Positions 15,315 to 24,704 of a DNA stretch of 64,000 bases are shown one piece after another; the stretch's first letter is position 1; every line of letters begins with the position of its first letter. The position numbers and the translations under genes are program-made. Below the pieces are notes generated by a model. The model worked only from the letters and a program-made list of their open reading frames with translations. It did no database searches and was not told where the DNA came from. The DNA lies in contig NZ_KI629785.1 of assembly GCF_000503775.1 (NCBI RefSeq), forward strand, positions 1,301,501-1,365,500, in the 5' to 3' direction. This DNA is from Brevibacillus panacihumi W25 (GTDB taxonomy: Bacteria > Bacillota > Bacilli > Brevibacillales > Brevibacillaceae).

Positions 15315-16655
15315 TTATTCAAAATTGCCCTTGGTCTCCGGTATCACCAAGCTGCCGATTACATACACCACAAACACGGCGATTGAAAAGCCCATTAGCG
15401 AGTAAGGAATATTTTCGGTCGTTCCGCTCGCCAGCGTGACAAAGGTAGGCATCATGCCCCCGACCGCAAAGCCCATGTTCCAGGAAAGACCTGTTCCGCT
15501 CGACCGGATCGATGTCGGGAAGCGTTCATTGAGAAAAATCAGGATCGGGGCATAAGCTGCATTGCCCAAAAATGCCAGCGCGAGGGCGTAGAAGGTGATC
15601 ATCGGGATTGAGGTTGCGCTTCCCAATTGAATGAAGAGAACAGGCAACAGAATCAGATTGATGAAGCCAATGAGCAAAAAGGTCTTTTTCCTGCCGATTA
15701 CATCACTGAGATAGCCAAACAAGACGGCCGAAATGATGGCGCTTACACTTGCTCCCATGAGAATCAGAGAAGCGGTACCGCTGGACACCTTATTGATGAC
15801 ATTCAGGAAAGTAGGCAAATAACCGGATGTGAGATAGTAAGCAGTTCCGCCGCCGGTCACGAGCATGAGATTGACCAAAAGCACATTCCGGTATTGCGTG
15901 AAAATCATTTTGACAGGCGACCCCTCCGGTTTTTTCGCCGCTTCCTTTTTTTGCTGGGCTTGCAGCCACAACGGGGATTCCTCCAGCGATTTGAAAACAA
16001 ACACGCCTAGCACAGCGCTGAGGATGCCGGCAAAAAACATAAATCTCCAGCCCCATGCATCAAACGCTTCGCCGGGAAATGCTTCAGAGACAATAAAGTA
16101 GACGATGGAAGCGAGCAAAGCGCCCAGACCTGCACCTCCGCCCCCGACAAACCCGGACATGAATCCGCGCCATTTTGGCGGGACCGATTCTGTACCGATC
16201 GTATGCGTCGAGGCAACCACGCCGCCTACAAAAATGCCCTGCACCAGCCTGAGAATCAAAAAGATGATCGATGCACCGACACCAATCTGATGTACCGTCG
16301 GCAATGCTCCAAACAAGGCCGTGGCTACGCCGACACCGATGACAGCCACAATCATGGCTTTTTTGCGCCCTTTTCGGTCCGCGTACGAACCAAACAAAGC
16401 GGAGCCGATCGGCCGCATCAGTAGTGTGACGGCGAAGGAAGCATAGACAGCTGCCAGGGAAAGCGTAGGCAGCTCGGTGGGAAAAAAGAGCTTGCCAATC
16501 ACAGGTGCCACATAAAGAAGGACAAAGAGATCAAACAAATCAAGAGCCCATCCCAGAAGAGATGCGATCGATGCATTTACCATCTGGCGGCGGCTGATCT
16601 CTACCTTCGGCGGCTGATTGCTGGAAAGCACCGTCGTACTGTTTGTCATGGACAT
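15315..16655 (-). CDS. MFS organic/aromatic-acid:H+ symporter
   Basis: About 446-residue, 12-span major facilitator. LLGWALDLFDLFVLLYVAP in span 1 and the loop 2-3 motif GSYADRKGRKKAM are typical of metabolite:H+ symporters that import aromatic and other carboxylates. I prefer the ATG at 16655, 8 bases after GGAGG; one at 16661 is also possible. It is the first gene of the ubiX/ubiD operon, so it is the probable entry point for the pathway substrate. Confidence 0.85.
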   Translation of the reverse strand: MSMTNSTTVLSSNQPPKVEISRRQMVNASIASLLGWALDLFDLFVLLYVAPVIGKLFFPTELPTLSLAAVYASFAVTLLMRPIGSALFGSYADRKGRKKAMIVAVIGVGVATALFGALPTVHQIGVGASIIFLILRLVQGIFVGGVVASTHTIGTESVPPKWRGFMSGFVGGGGAGLGALLASIVYFIVSEAFPGEAFDAWGWRFMFFAGILSAVLGVFVFKSLEESPLWLQAQQKKEAAKKPEGSPVKMIFTQYRNVLLVNLMLVTGGGTAYYLTSGYLPTFLNVINKVSSGTASLILMGASVSAIISAVLFGYLSDVIGRKKTFLLIGFINLILLPVLFIQLGSATSIPMITFYALALAFLGNAAYAPILIFLNERFPTSIRSSGTGLSWNMGFAVGGMMPTFVTLASGTTENIPYSLMGFSIAVFVVYVIGSLVIPETKGNFE

Positions 16656-16684
16656 GTTCATAACCTCCAATCATCTATTGTTGA

Positions 16685-16731
16685 AGCGGAGCCCAGGCTC
16701 GGGTATTCGCTTTGTCAGCCCCGAGCCTCCC
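16685..16731 (-). other. Hairpin between the enoyl-CoA hydratase and MFS genes
   Basis: Minus-strand GGCTCGGG pairs with CCCGAGCC across a 16-base loop. There is no T tract, so it is more likely an mRNA-stabilising or processing hairpin, or a weak factor-dependent end, than a classical terminator. It marks the joint between the cox/ligase block and the ubi block. Confidence 0.5.
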
Positions 16732-16736
16732 CTCTC

Positions 16737-17543
16737 TTACTTCCCGGTAAAATTCGGCTTCCGTTTTTCGTTGAAGGCCTCTACCCCTTCACGGAAGTCG
16801 TCCGTGCTGCGCAGCATGCCATAGGCATAGCCTTCGATCTCCAGCCCCGCGCTCAGTGATCCCTCTTGGGAGGCGTTCAACACCTGCTTCAAGACGCGCA
16901 GGGCAAGCGGCGAGTATTCCAGCAGCTCGTCGACGAGATCTGCTACAGCCTGCTCCAGTTTTTCCTGCGGCACGACTGTAGTGAGCAGCCCCCATTGATA
17001 CGCTTCTGCGGCTGGAATTCGTCTACCGCGCATGATCATATCCTTGGCGCGTCCCAAGCCTGCCAGTCTGGCGATTCGTTGGGTGCCGCCGCTTCCCGGA
17101 ATCATGCCAAGCTTGATCTCCGGCAGGGCGAGCAATGTCGTATCGGAAGCGACGCGGAAATCACACGCCATGGCGATCTCCAGCCCCACGCCGAAGGTAT
17201 AGCCTTGCAGTTGAGCAATCACCGGCTTTGGCGAGCGTTCCGGAGCGGCAACATTTTTATGGAGAACAGACAGCTCCTCAGGGTGGCGTTCCATGAACTG
17301 TGCAATCGTGCCCCCCGAAGAAAAAGCCTGGGTTCCCTCCCCTTTCAGCACGATGACACGCACATCATCGTCTTCGTTCAGCTCCTGGAAAATCTGGTTC
17401 AACTGGGAGCGGCCGATAAAGCTGAGCGTATTCATTTTTTCCGGACGATCCAGGATGATGGTCGCGGTCTTTTTTTCCGCGTTTTTCTCGACGCGAATGT
17501 GATCCCACTGCGTAGCTGCGAGGCTGCTTGTTTGTTTTTCCAT
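16737..17543 (-). CDS. Enoyl-CoA hydratase/isomerase family protein
   Basis: 268-residue crotonase-fold enzyme adding water to, or isomerising, an enoyl-CoA. The oxyanion-hole region AFSSGGTIAQF is near 73-83 and both catalytic Glu positions are filled (VGLEIAMACDFRVAS and LPEIKLGMIPGSGGTQR), supporting hydratase activity. The start codon overlaps the stop of the upstream acyl-CoA ligase, so CoA activation and hydration are translationally linked. A ring-opening hydrolase of the same fold cannot be ruled out. Confidence 0.88.
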   Translation of the reverse strand: MEKQTSSLAATQWDHIRVEKNAEKKTATIILDRPEKMNTLSFIGRSQLNQIFQELNEDDDVRVIVLKGEGTQAFSSGGTIAQFMERHPEELSVLHKNVAAPERSPKPVIAQLQGYTFGVGLEIAMACDFRVASDTTLLALPEIKLGMIPGSGGTQRIARLAGLGRAKDMIMRGRRIPAAEAYQWGLLTTVVPQEKLEQAVADLVDELLEYSPLALRVLKQVLNASQEGSLSAGLEIEGYAYGMLRSTDDFREGVEAFNEKRKPNFTGK

Positions 17544-19102
17544 TACGAAACACTCTCCTTTTTTGTTGGGCTTGGTTGAGCGTAGCCATCCCGAAGCATC
17601 CGCCGCAGGATTTTTCCGACGGGACTTTTGGGGATCGAATCTACCAAAACGTACTTTCTCGGTCTCTTGAAGTTGGACAAATGCTTGCTTTGTCGGCAGA
17701 ATTCGTCCAGCTCCTCAGCGTTTAACTGGGGATCATGGGCGACGATAAAGGCCGTTACGACTTCTCCCCATCGCTGATCGGGCAACCCCACCACAGCTAC
17801 CTCCGCGACCTTGGGATGCTTGGCGATGACATCCTCCACCTCCAACGGGTGGATGTTTTCTCCCCCGGAGATAATCATGTCGTCCACGCGCCCCAGGACA
17901 TACAGGTCGCCGTCTTCATCGAAGCTCCCCATGTCTCCCGTGAAGTACCAGCCCTCACGAATGGCCTTGCGCGTAGCGTCGGGACGATTCCAATATCCCT
18001 GAAAGGCTTCCTGGGAACGCAAATCCACGATGATCTCTCCCGGAACCCCTGTCTGGACCACATCCTCAGGAGTGGAACCTCCATCCGGGTCTGCCACGAC
18101 GACGCGCAATCGCTGGTGAAAGCCCGGCTTCCCCGCACACCCCGGCTTGCGGTCGAGATAATCACAGATGGAAAAGGTGTATACCTCTGATGAGCCGTAG
18201 TGGTTGACGAACACCTTGGGCTTTAGCTTGGCGAAGATTTCCTCTGTCAGGGCCTTGGTCATCGCTGCTCCGGCATAGCCCAGTTTTTTGAGAGAAGAGA
18301 GATCGTATTGAGCGAACTTAGGATGATAGACAAGATCGTGAAAAATGGTAGGAACGAGATACACGCATGAGAGCTTTTCTTTTTCCAGCGTCTCCAGGAC
18401 CGTCTCCGCATCGTAATCAGGCGTCATGACCATCTTGCCGTTCAGCAATGCGATGGAGAGGAGGGAGCGCATGCCCATGGTGTGGTATAGCGGCATGACC
18501 CCAATCGTGCTTTCCTGAAAGACATACTGATTTTGAATGATGTGGGCGACAGCGGCGCTGTACTCATTGCGATGGGTTCGCGGAACGCCCTTGGGCCTTC
18601 CGGTCGTGCCGGAGGTGTACAGCATCAGGCAGAGATCATCTCCGTCGCTTTCGCTTCGCACAAGCGGTTGCTTGCTCTTGTGCCGCAGCTCCTCGTACTG
18701 GATGTCTGCTCCCCTCGCTTGCAGGACGGCCACCTTGATCGTATCCATTCCATGCACGGCCGCAAGAACGGCATGCTCGCTGACCGGTTCATAGATGACA
18801 GCCTTTGCCTGCGCATCTTTGACGCAATATTCAATCTCTTCTGCCGTCAATCGGAAGTTGATTGGAGTGAACACGGCGCCGATCTTTTGAATCGCCCAGT
18901 ACAGGATGACCATTTCCAGACGATTTTTTAGTACGAGGACGACGCGGTCATGTCTTTTAATTCCGAGGGACTGCAGACCAGCTGCGGCATGGTCGACCTC
19001 CTGATTCAGTTCGGCGTAAGTAAATCGTTTTTCGCCTTGTACGAGTGCCTCATACTGTGGGTGTCGTTCGACTGCAAATTGAAACAGGGTCCCCAGATTC
19101 AC
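17543..19102 (-). CDS. AMP-forming acyl-CoA ligase (ligase 1)
   Basis: 519-residue class I adenylate-forming enzyme making a CoA thioester from a carboxylate and ATP. P-loop YTSGTTGRPKGVPRTH at about 160-175, adenine contact NHYGSSEVYTFS near 283, and hinge YVLGRVDDMIISGGENIHP near 405. The GTG at 19102 is preferred since it lies 8 bases after GGAAGG and gives the same NLGT start as the paralogue at 25495. It overlaps the 3' end of the iron-sulfur subunit gene by about 50 bases. The substrate acid is unknown. Confidence 0.9.
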   Translation of the reverse strand: MNLGTLFQFAVERHPQYEALVQGEKRFTYAELNQEVDHAAAGLQSLGIKRHDRVVLVLKNRLEMVILYWAIQKIGAVFTPINFRLTAEEIEYCVKDAQAKAVIYEPVSEHAVLAAVHGMDTIKVAVLQARGADIQYEELRHKSKQPLVRSESDGDDLCLMLYTSGTTGRPKGVPRTHRNEYSAAVAHIIQNQYVFQESTIGVMPLYHTMGMRSLLSIALLNGKMVMTPDYDAETVLETLEKEKLSCVYLVPTIFHDLVYHPKFAQYDLSSLKKLGYAGAAMTKALTEEIFAKLKPKVFVNHYGSSEVYTFSICDYLDRKPGCAGKPGFHQRLRVVVADPDGGSTPEDVVQTGVPGEIIVDLRSQEAFQGYWNRPDATRKAIREGWYFTGDMGSFDEDGDLYVLGRVDDMIISGGENIHPLEVEDVIAKHPKVAEVAVVGLPDQRWGEVVTAFIVAHDPQLNAEELDEFCRQSKHLSNFKRPRKYVLVDSIPKSPVGKILRRMLRDGYAQPSPTKKESVS

Positions 19103-19598
19103 GTACTTCACCTTCCTTCCTTCGATCGGCCACTTGCTGCACGGCCTCTACGATTCCCTTGTAGCCCGTGCATCTGCACAAGTGACCGGACAACATATCG
19201 GCAATTTCCTCCTTGCCCGGATCGGCATGAGTCTGCAAAAACTCGACGGAGGACATCAGGATGCCTGGCGTGCAAAATCCGCATTGCAGGGCGTGACATT
19301 CCGAGAACGCTTCCTGCAGGGGGTGGGGTTTCCCATCCTTCGCCAATCCCTCTACTGTCGTGATGTCGGCGCCTTCCGCCTGAATCGCCAGGATCAGACA
19401 GCTGCGAACCGCTCTGCCGTCCACCAGCACTGTGCAAGCTCCGCATACGCCGTGTTCGCAGCCGACATGCGTGCCCGTCAAGCCGCAGTCCTCCCGCAGA
19501 AAATCGCTCAACAGCTTTCGGGGTTCGACCTGTTCCTCATAGCGCTTGCCGTTTACCTGCAAGCGCAGGCTGTATCGTTCCTCGCGCTTTACCTGCAT
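19050..19598 (-). CDS. Molybdenum hydroxylase small (2Fe-2S) subunit, CoxS-like
   Basis: 182 residues from an ATG that shares one base with the preceding stop (TGATG). Two [2Fe-2S] clusters: a plant-type set C47, C52, C55, C67 (CEHGVCGAC...C) and a second set C106, C109, C141, C143 (CGFC...CRC). It carries electrons from the molybdenum site to FAD. The C-terminal 25 residues run past the usual end of the family and overlap the ligase gene. Confidence 0.92.
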   Translation of the reverse strand: MQVKREERYSLRLQVNGKRYEEQVEPRKLLSDFLREDCGLTGTHVGCEHGVCGACTVLVDGRAVRSCLILAIQAEGADITTVEGLAKDGKPHPLQEAFSECHALQCGFCTPGILMSSVEFLQTHADPGKEEIADMLSGHLCRCTGYKGIVEAVQQVADRRKEGEVRESGDPVSICSRTTPTV

Positions 19599-20485
19599 CA
19601 CGTCGCACTCCCCTTTCCCAATACCGCGCGATGGTAGGCGGTCTCCAACACCCGTGCCGCAAATACCTGGGCCAGGTGGAGGCGATACTCCCTGCTGGCG
19701 TGCAGATCCCCTTCCGGATCGATATCGGCTGCCGCTGCACGGCTCGCTTCCAGCAGCAGCGAATCCGTCAGCTTTTCGCCGAGGATGAGACCCTCCACCT
19801 CGCGGGCCAGCACCGGAACCGCATCTACTCCGCCCAAAGTCAGCCTGACGGAAGCGATCCGCTCCTGTTCGTCGACATCGAGTACACATGCCGCCGAAAC
19901 CAGTGCAAAATCTCCGTGTTTGCGGCTGTACTCCTGGAATGAGTAGCCTTTGGGTATATGCCTTGTGGGGATTTTCACCTCACGCAGTATCTCGTTCGGC
20001 ATGAGATCCGTCGTCAGATAGGTGATGAAGAAATCCTCCACGTCCACTGCCCGAATTTCCTCCGCGCTTTGGATGACGACTGCAGCTTGCAATGCCAACA
20101 GGGACAAGGGAATCTCGGCCGTCGGATCGGCGTGGACGAGGCTGCCCCCGAAAGTGCCGCGATTGCGCGTCTGCATATGCCCGATGTAGGGCAAGGCCTC
20201 CGCAAGCAGCGGTGTTTTTTCTCTGACAAGAGCGGACCTCTCTACGTCCCTTTGCCTGGTCAACGCTCCGATGTGCAGCCAGTCCCCTTCCTCCCGGATG
20301 TACTTCAATTCTTCCAGTCCGCTGATATCGATCAGGCACTCGGGCGTGGACAGGCGCATGTTGAGGATCGGGACCAGACTCTGCCCTCCGGCGATCAGCT
20401 TCCCTTCCTCGCCGTACTCCTGCAAGTATTGGCACGCCTCCTCCACCGTGGAGGGACGAAGATAATCAAATGCTGCCGGTTTCAT
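19598..20485 (-). CDS. Molybdenum hydroxylase FAD-binding medium subunit, CoxM-like
   Basis: 295 residues from the ATG at 20485 after GGAGGGG. FAD contacts are AGGQSLVPILNMR near 31-43 and TRNRGTFGGSLVHADPTAE near 105-123, both diagnostic of CoxM/CutM-type flavoproteins. It accepts electrons from the iron-sulfur subunit and passes them to oxygen, quinone or another acceptor. Next to coxG and coxS with short or overlapping junctions. Confidence 0.92.
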   Translation of the reverse strand: MKPAAFDYLRPSTVEEACQYLQEYGEEGKLIAGGQSLVPILNMRLSTPECLIDISGLEELKYIREEGDWLHIGALTRQRDVERSALVREKTPLLAEALPYIGHMQTRNRGTFGGSLVHADPTAEIPLSLLALQAAVVIQSAEEIRAVDVEDFFITYLTTDLMPNEILREVKIPTRHIPKGYSFQEYSRKHGDFALVSAACVLDVDEQERIASVRLTLGGVDAVPVLAREVEGLILGEKLTDSLLLEASRAAAADIDPEGDLHASREYRLHLAQVFAARVLETAYHRAVLGKGSAT

Positions 20486-20507
20486 CTCTATCCCCTCCGA
20501 ATTTTTG

Positions 20508-20963
20508 TCAGGCTGTTTTTTGTTCCTTATCCACATGCTTCTTCAGCTTTTTGAAAAAATCCGTAATCAGCAGCTTGGCGACGCCGCCCAGCATCCGTTG
20601 ACCGATCGAGGCCACCTTTCCCCCTACCTCGGCTGTGTAAGTATAAGTGAGCGTCGTGCTGCCATCCTCTCCGGGGGCCAGTTCGATCAGTCCTTCTGCC
20701 TCGACAAAGCCTGGCGCTCCTTCGCCCCGTACAATCAGCTTGTAGCTTTTTCGCTCGATCACATCTGCCAATTGAATCGTGGCATCGTATTTTCCTTTGA
20801 CCGCCGCTACTCCGACAGCCAGATCCGCACGGTATTTGCCATCCTCCACAAGCACCAGCTCCTTGCAGCCCATCATGCACTCGGCCAGCACTTCCGGATC
20901 CAGGATCTTCGCCCATACCTGCTCCACTGTCGCGTTCAGCTCGACAGAACCATTGCCGTTCAT
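20508..20963 (-). CDS. CoxG-like SRPBCC protein (maturation or anchoring of the Mo hydroxylase)
   Basis: 151 residues from an ATG that overlaps the large-subunit stop by 4 bases (ATGA), after AAGGAGGAATACGC. It begins MNGNGSVELNATVEQVWAKI and shows the SRPBCC/CoxG pattern DPEVLAECMMGCKEL then a C-terminal helix (QRMLGGVAKLLITDFFKKL). CoxG proteins in CO dehydrogenase systems bind membrane or quinone components. Its place between the large and medium subunits is unusual; coxM-S-L order is more common. Confidence 0.85.
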   Translation of the reverse strand: MNGNGSVELNATVEQVWAKILDPEVLAECMMGCKELVLVEDGKYRADLAVGVAAVKGKYDATIQLADVIERKSYKLIVRGEGAPGFVEAEGLIELAPGEDGSTTLTYTYTAEVGGKVASIGQRMLGGVAKLLITDFFKKLKKHVDKEQKTA

Positions 20964-23386
20964 GCGTATTCCTCCTTCTTTTTCTTCGATTGCTGGATCC
21001 ATGACCAGACGCGGTTCGGCGACAGGGGAAGCGTGTCGACCGTTACATCCCATTCAGCGAGCGCATCCGCCACTGCATTGGCGATGACGACCGGAGCGCT
21101 CATCGTATTTCCTTCTCCCAGCCCTTTTGCCCCGAGCGGTGTCAGCGGGGACGGCGACTCGATATGCCCGATGGTGACAGGAGGCATCTCGGTAGCGGTC
21201 GGACATAAGTAGTCCATGAAGCTGCCGGAGAGAAATTGGCCGTTTTTGTCATAGGCAAGCTCCTCATAGAGCGCGCCGCCCAAGCCGTGAGCCAGACCGC
21301 CCATGATCTGTCCGTCGGCGATCAGGGGATTCAGCAGCACGCCAGCGTCATGCACCGTGCAGTAATTCAGGATTTTCACATCCCCCGTGGCTGCATCTAC
21401 CTCGACGACGACCGCATCCGCGACGAATCCGTAGGCAGCCGAACCGTTGACCCGATCCTGTTCATCCGGGGGTTGTGCCGTAGGAATCGTATAAAAGGCG
21501 GTCTCGTGAATGCCCGGCTCCGTCCCCGCTGGCAGACCCTGCGGATTCCAGTGGGCCGAACCGACCAGTCTCCTGAGCGAAACCTGCTTGGCAGGATCAT
21601 TTCTCAGTGCGACTTTTCCGCCTTTCATCTCCAGTTGATCCGGCGAGCACCCGAGCTGATCGGCCGCTATCCGCAGCAGCTTTTCCCGAACCTTGCCAGC
21701 CGCCTGGTAGACTGCACTGGAACCGATGGGGGCAAATCGACTCGAATAGCTGCCCGATGCCACAGACCAGGGACTGGTCAAGGTGTCCATCTCTGCTACG
21801 ACTTTGACCGTGCAAGGATCTACGCCCAATACTTCTCCTACGATCTGTGCTGCCACCGTCTCATGCCCCTGCCCTGTCGGAGCCGTACTGATGCGGACGC
21901 TGATGCCGCCCATCGGATCGATGGACACGGTCGCGCCTTCTGCACATCCTGATTTGGGCAATGATTTTGACCGCTCCTCGGGAGTCAATGCGACAGTGAT
22001 ATAGCCCATATTGGAGCCGGAGGGCTCGACGATGCAGGCCAGACCGATTCCCAGCAGCTTCCCTTTTGACCGGGCTTCCTTTTGGCGTTGGCGAAACTCC
22101 TCGTATCCGACCATTCCGATCAGCTTGTCAAACGCACTCTTGTAATCACCGCTGTCGTAGATGCCGCCTGAAGGCGTTTGGTAGGGAAACTCTTCTTTCC
22201 CCAGCAGATTTATGCGAAGGACCTCTGCCGGATCGAGTCCCAGCTTCGTCGCCACCATCTGCATGATGCGCTCGAGCGGAAAATAGAGCTGCTGTCCGCC
22301 ATAGCCCCGTATCAGCCCCGTCGGACTTTTGTTGGTCATGACCGCGATGGTCTCCATCTGCAAATGCTCGATCCGATACGCGCCGGTAGTGTTGGAATGC
22401 GTCCGGTACAGGCAGGCGGGCTCCGGCGCTCGCACGTAGGCCCCTACACTGTCTACCATTTTCATTCGCAATCCCGTGACCGTACCGTCCCGCTTCACCG
22501 CCGCCTCGATCCATGTCACCCGATCGGTGCCGCTCGAGCTCGCCATGAGATGCTCCTGGCGATCCTCGATCCATTTGACTGGCAAGCCCAGTTTTTTCGA
22601 GACTACGCCCATCAGCACCATATAGGGGTAGACACCGGACTTGATCCCGTAGCTGCCTCCCACATCCTTGGGAATCAGAATGCGGAGCCGGTTGCTGTCG
22701 ATCCGCAAGGCTGCGGCCATGACGGACTGCAAGGTAAACGGCCCGTGAAAATTGGACCAGATCGTCAGGCTGTCATCACTTGACTGATAAGAAGCAATTA
22801 CTCCATAGGTCTCGACAGGCGTGGCGCTGTATTTGGGAAAGGCAAACTTGTGCTTGATTACGACATCTGCTTCGCGGAAGGCCTTGTCAGGGTCCCCGTA
22901 GGAAAAATGCCGATGGTTGGCGATGTTGGAGCCAACCTGCTCATGCAGCAGCGGGGAATCTGGAAGCAATGCCTGCTCGATCTCGACGACTGCGGGAAGG
23001 GGCTCGTATTCCACCTCGATCTTCTCCAGCGCATCCTCGGCCAAATAGCGGTTCTTGGCGACTACGACCGCTACCGGCTCCCCGACATACCGCACCTTGT
23101 CTACCGCCAGAGAGTAATAGTGCACGGAAGCCGTCACACCTACCGGAAAAGGATTCGTGCAGGCCGCCACATCCTGTCCGGTCACCACGCCCTTCACACC
23201 TGGCATCTCTTCGGCTACCTGCGTGCGGATCGCCTTGATTCGCGCATGGGGATACGGGCTTCGCAGGATGGCGGCGTGATGAATATGGGGCAGGGGATTC
23301 ATGTCCTCGATGAAGCTGCCTTGCCCGGAAGTGAGTCGCGCGTCTTCTACGCGCTTCATCGGTTTTCCGATCTGTTTCGTCTCCAC
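20960..23386 (-). CDS. Molybdopterin-binding large subunit of a xanthine-oxidase-family hydroxylase (CoxL-like)
   Basis: About 808 residues from a GTG at 23386 after GAGAGGAGG; the longer ATG frame overlaps the xdhC end and lacks a site. Catalytic subunit hydroxylating a carbon with water-derived oxygen. Visible: IGKPMKRVEDARLTSGQGSF start, GGSYGIK, LIRGYGGQQ at the active-site loop, GQGHETVAAQIVGE, and the catalytic Glu in KGLGEGNT. The loop is neither the CSFR of true CO dehydrogenase nor the usual AYRGAGR, so the substrate is probably an organic molecule. Full length. Confidence 0.9.
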   Translation of the reverse strand: METKQIGKPMKRVEDARLTSGQGSFIEDMNPLPHIHHAAILRSPYPHARIKAIRTQVAEEMPGVKGVVTGQDVAACTNPFPVGVTASVHYYSLAVDKVRYVGEPVAVVVAKNRYLAEDALEKIEVEYEPLPAVVEIEQALLPDSPLLHEQVGSNIANHRHFSYGDPDKAFREADVVIKHKFAFPKYSATPVETYGVIASYQSSDDSLTIWSNFHGPFTLQSVMAAALRIDSNRLRILIPKDVGGSYGIKSGVYPYMVLMGVVSKKLGLPVKWIEDRQEHLMASSSGTDRVTWIEAAVKRDGTVTGLRMKMVDSVGAYVRAPEPACLYRTHSNTTGAYRIEHLQMETIAVMTNKSPTGLIRGYGGQQLYFPLERIMQMVATKLGLDPAEVLRINLLGKEEFPYQTPSGGIYDSGDYKSAFDKLIGMVGYEEFRQRQKEARSKGKLLGIGLACIVEPSGSNMGYITVALTPEERSKSLPKSGCAEGATVSIDPMGGISVRISTAPTGQGHETVAAQIVGEVLGVDPCTVKVVAEMDTLTSPWSVASGSYSSRFAPIGSSAVYQAAGKVREKLLRIAADQLGCSPDQLEMKGGKVALRNDPAKQVSLRRLVGSAHWNPQGLPAGTEPGIHETAFYTIPTAQPPDEQDRVNGSAAYGFVADAVVVEVDAATGDVKILNYCTVHDAGVLLNPLIADGQIMGGLAHGLGGALYEELAYDKNGQFLSGSFMDYLCPTATEMPPVTIGHIESPSPLTPLGAKGLGEGNTMSAPVVIANAVADALAEWDVTVDTLPLSPNRVWSWIQQSKKKKEEYA

Positions 23387-23492
23387 TCGCTGCTTCCTCC
23401 TCTCTTTTATCTGGTAAAATTTGTAGTTTTCGCATGTGAATACTGAGGTTTTTGAGCAACAGACTCCACAAGCCATATCCAGCCTGGAACGG

Positions 23493-24593
23493 TTATGACT
23501 TCGCTGCCAGAAGAGGTTCCTTGCGCCGCTCATGCAAGGGCTCGCTTCTTCCTTTCAGGGATAGCCCGCTGCGTCCGCTGCGGCAACTGCTGATCTCTGC
23601 CAAAATGCTCAGCGCGATTTCCTCGGGGGAATCAGCACCGATGTCCAGTCCTACAGGAGCATGCAGCTTGTTTCGCTCATCCTGATCGAATCTTCCTCGC
23701 TCTTCGCTGATCTCCCGCAGGATCTGCTCCGTGCGTCTGCGCGGACCAAGCACGCCCAGATACGGAATGGGCGACTCCATCAATCGTCTGAGCAGCATCA
23801 GATCCAGCTCATACTGATGAGTCATCACGACGACATAGGCATCCTCCCTCACGGAGATGGATCCATACTCCTGCCGAGCAACCAGCACCACCTCGTCCGC
23901 ATCGGCAATGACCGGATGCCGGAGGGACAGTTGGCGATGATCGATCACCGTCACATGCCAGCCTAGCTCTCGCGCTCCCCGCACGAGCGGTACGGCGTCC
24001 GGCCCAGCGCCGCAGATGACCAGCGGCGTTCGCGGCTGTATCGTTTCTGCAAAAAGGGTAATCTCCACTTCGTCCCTGATCACTTGGTACAGCCCTTTCG
24101 CCTGCGCAGGCAGTCCGAGGGTTTGCTGTTCATCCTGATCGAGGAAAAACACACTCCCCACAGGCTGCTTGGCTGGATCACCGGTCTGGATGATGACGCC
24201 GCTCATGCACACCTCTCGGGTCATCGCCTTTGCCTCATAGATGTGAAAAAGCTGTTCGGCTTGGTGGGGAGCGTGCTTGGGATCATAGGGCTGAAGCAGG
24301 ATTTGCATCGCACCGTTGCAGCCAACCCCAAGTCCCCAGAGCAGATCCTCTTCCGCACGGAAATCGTAGCGATGCACCGCAGGTCTTCCTGTCTGCAGCA
24401 CATGCCTGGCATGCTCAAGCAAGTCACTTTCGACGCAGCCCGCGCTCAGTGTCCCGATCACTTCCCCGTGTTCCAGGAGGAGACACGCTGCTCCTTCCCT
24501 CCTGTACGTAGAACCCTCGACATGAATGATCGTCGCCACGACTCCGCGCTCCCGGCTTTGCAGACAACGCTTCAATCCGCGGTATACTTCCAT
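23493..24593 (-). CDS. XdhC/CoxI-family molybdenum cofactor maturation protein
   Basis: About 366 residues. XdhC proteins bind and sulfurate the molybdenum cofactor before inserting it into xanthine-oxidase-family enzymes. N-terminal XdhC_CoxI domain (EGSTYRREGAACLL, TLSAGCVESDL, GLGVGCNGAMQILLQP at about 90-105) and a Rossmann XdhC_C domain (LVICGAGPDAVPLVRGARELGWHV, then YLGVLGPRRRT). Upstream of the large subunit by about 107 bases. The C-terminal tail (RSEPLHERRKEPLLAAKS) is charged and not conserved. Confidence 0.9.
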   Translation of the reverse strand: MEVYRGLKRCLQSRERGVVATIIHVEGSTYRREGAACLLLEHGEVIGTLSAGCVESDLLEHARHVLQTGRPAVHRYDFRAEEDLLWGLGVGCNGAMQILLQPYDPKHAPHQAEQLFHIYEAKAMTREVCMSGVIIQTGDPAKQPVGSVFFLDQDEQQTLGLPAQAKGLYQVIRDEVEITLFAETIQPRTPLVICGAGPDAVPLVRGARELGWHVTVIDHRQLSLRHPVIADADEVVLVARQEYGSISVREDAYVVVMTHQYELDLMLLRRLMESPIPYLGVLGPRRRTEQILREISEERGRFDQDERNKLHAPVGLDIGADSPEEIALSILAEISSCRSGRSGLSLKGRSEPLHERRKEPLLAAKS

Positions 24594-24704
24594 CACCTCT
24601 GCATCACCTCACATCGGGAAGTAGCGTGCTTGAAACTATAATAGGAATATTTCGAATTATGCGGTTTTAAATTCTTCGCATCCTCATCTTGAGATTTTTG
24701 CTTT

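Noticed and set aside
19050-19889. Longer iron-sulfur subunit gene starting at 19889
   Set aside because: The extra 97 residues are low-complexity Gly/Arg/Ser translation of the overlapping FAD subunit in another frame; the family start is at 19598.
20960-23386. True CO dehydrogenase (form I coxL)
   Set aside because: The active-site CSFR motif is missing; the loop is LIRGYGGQQ.
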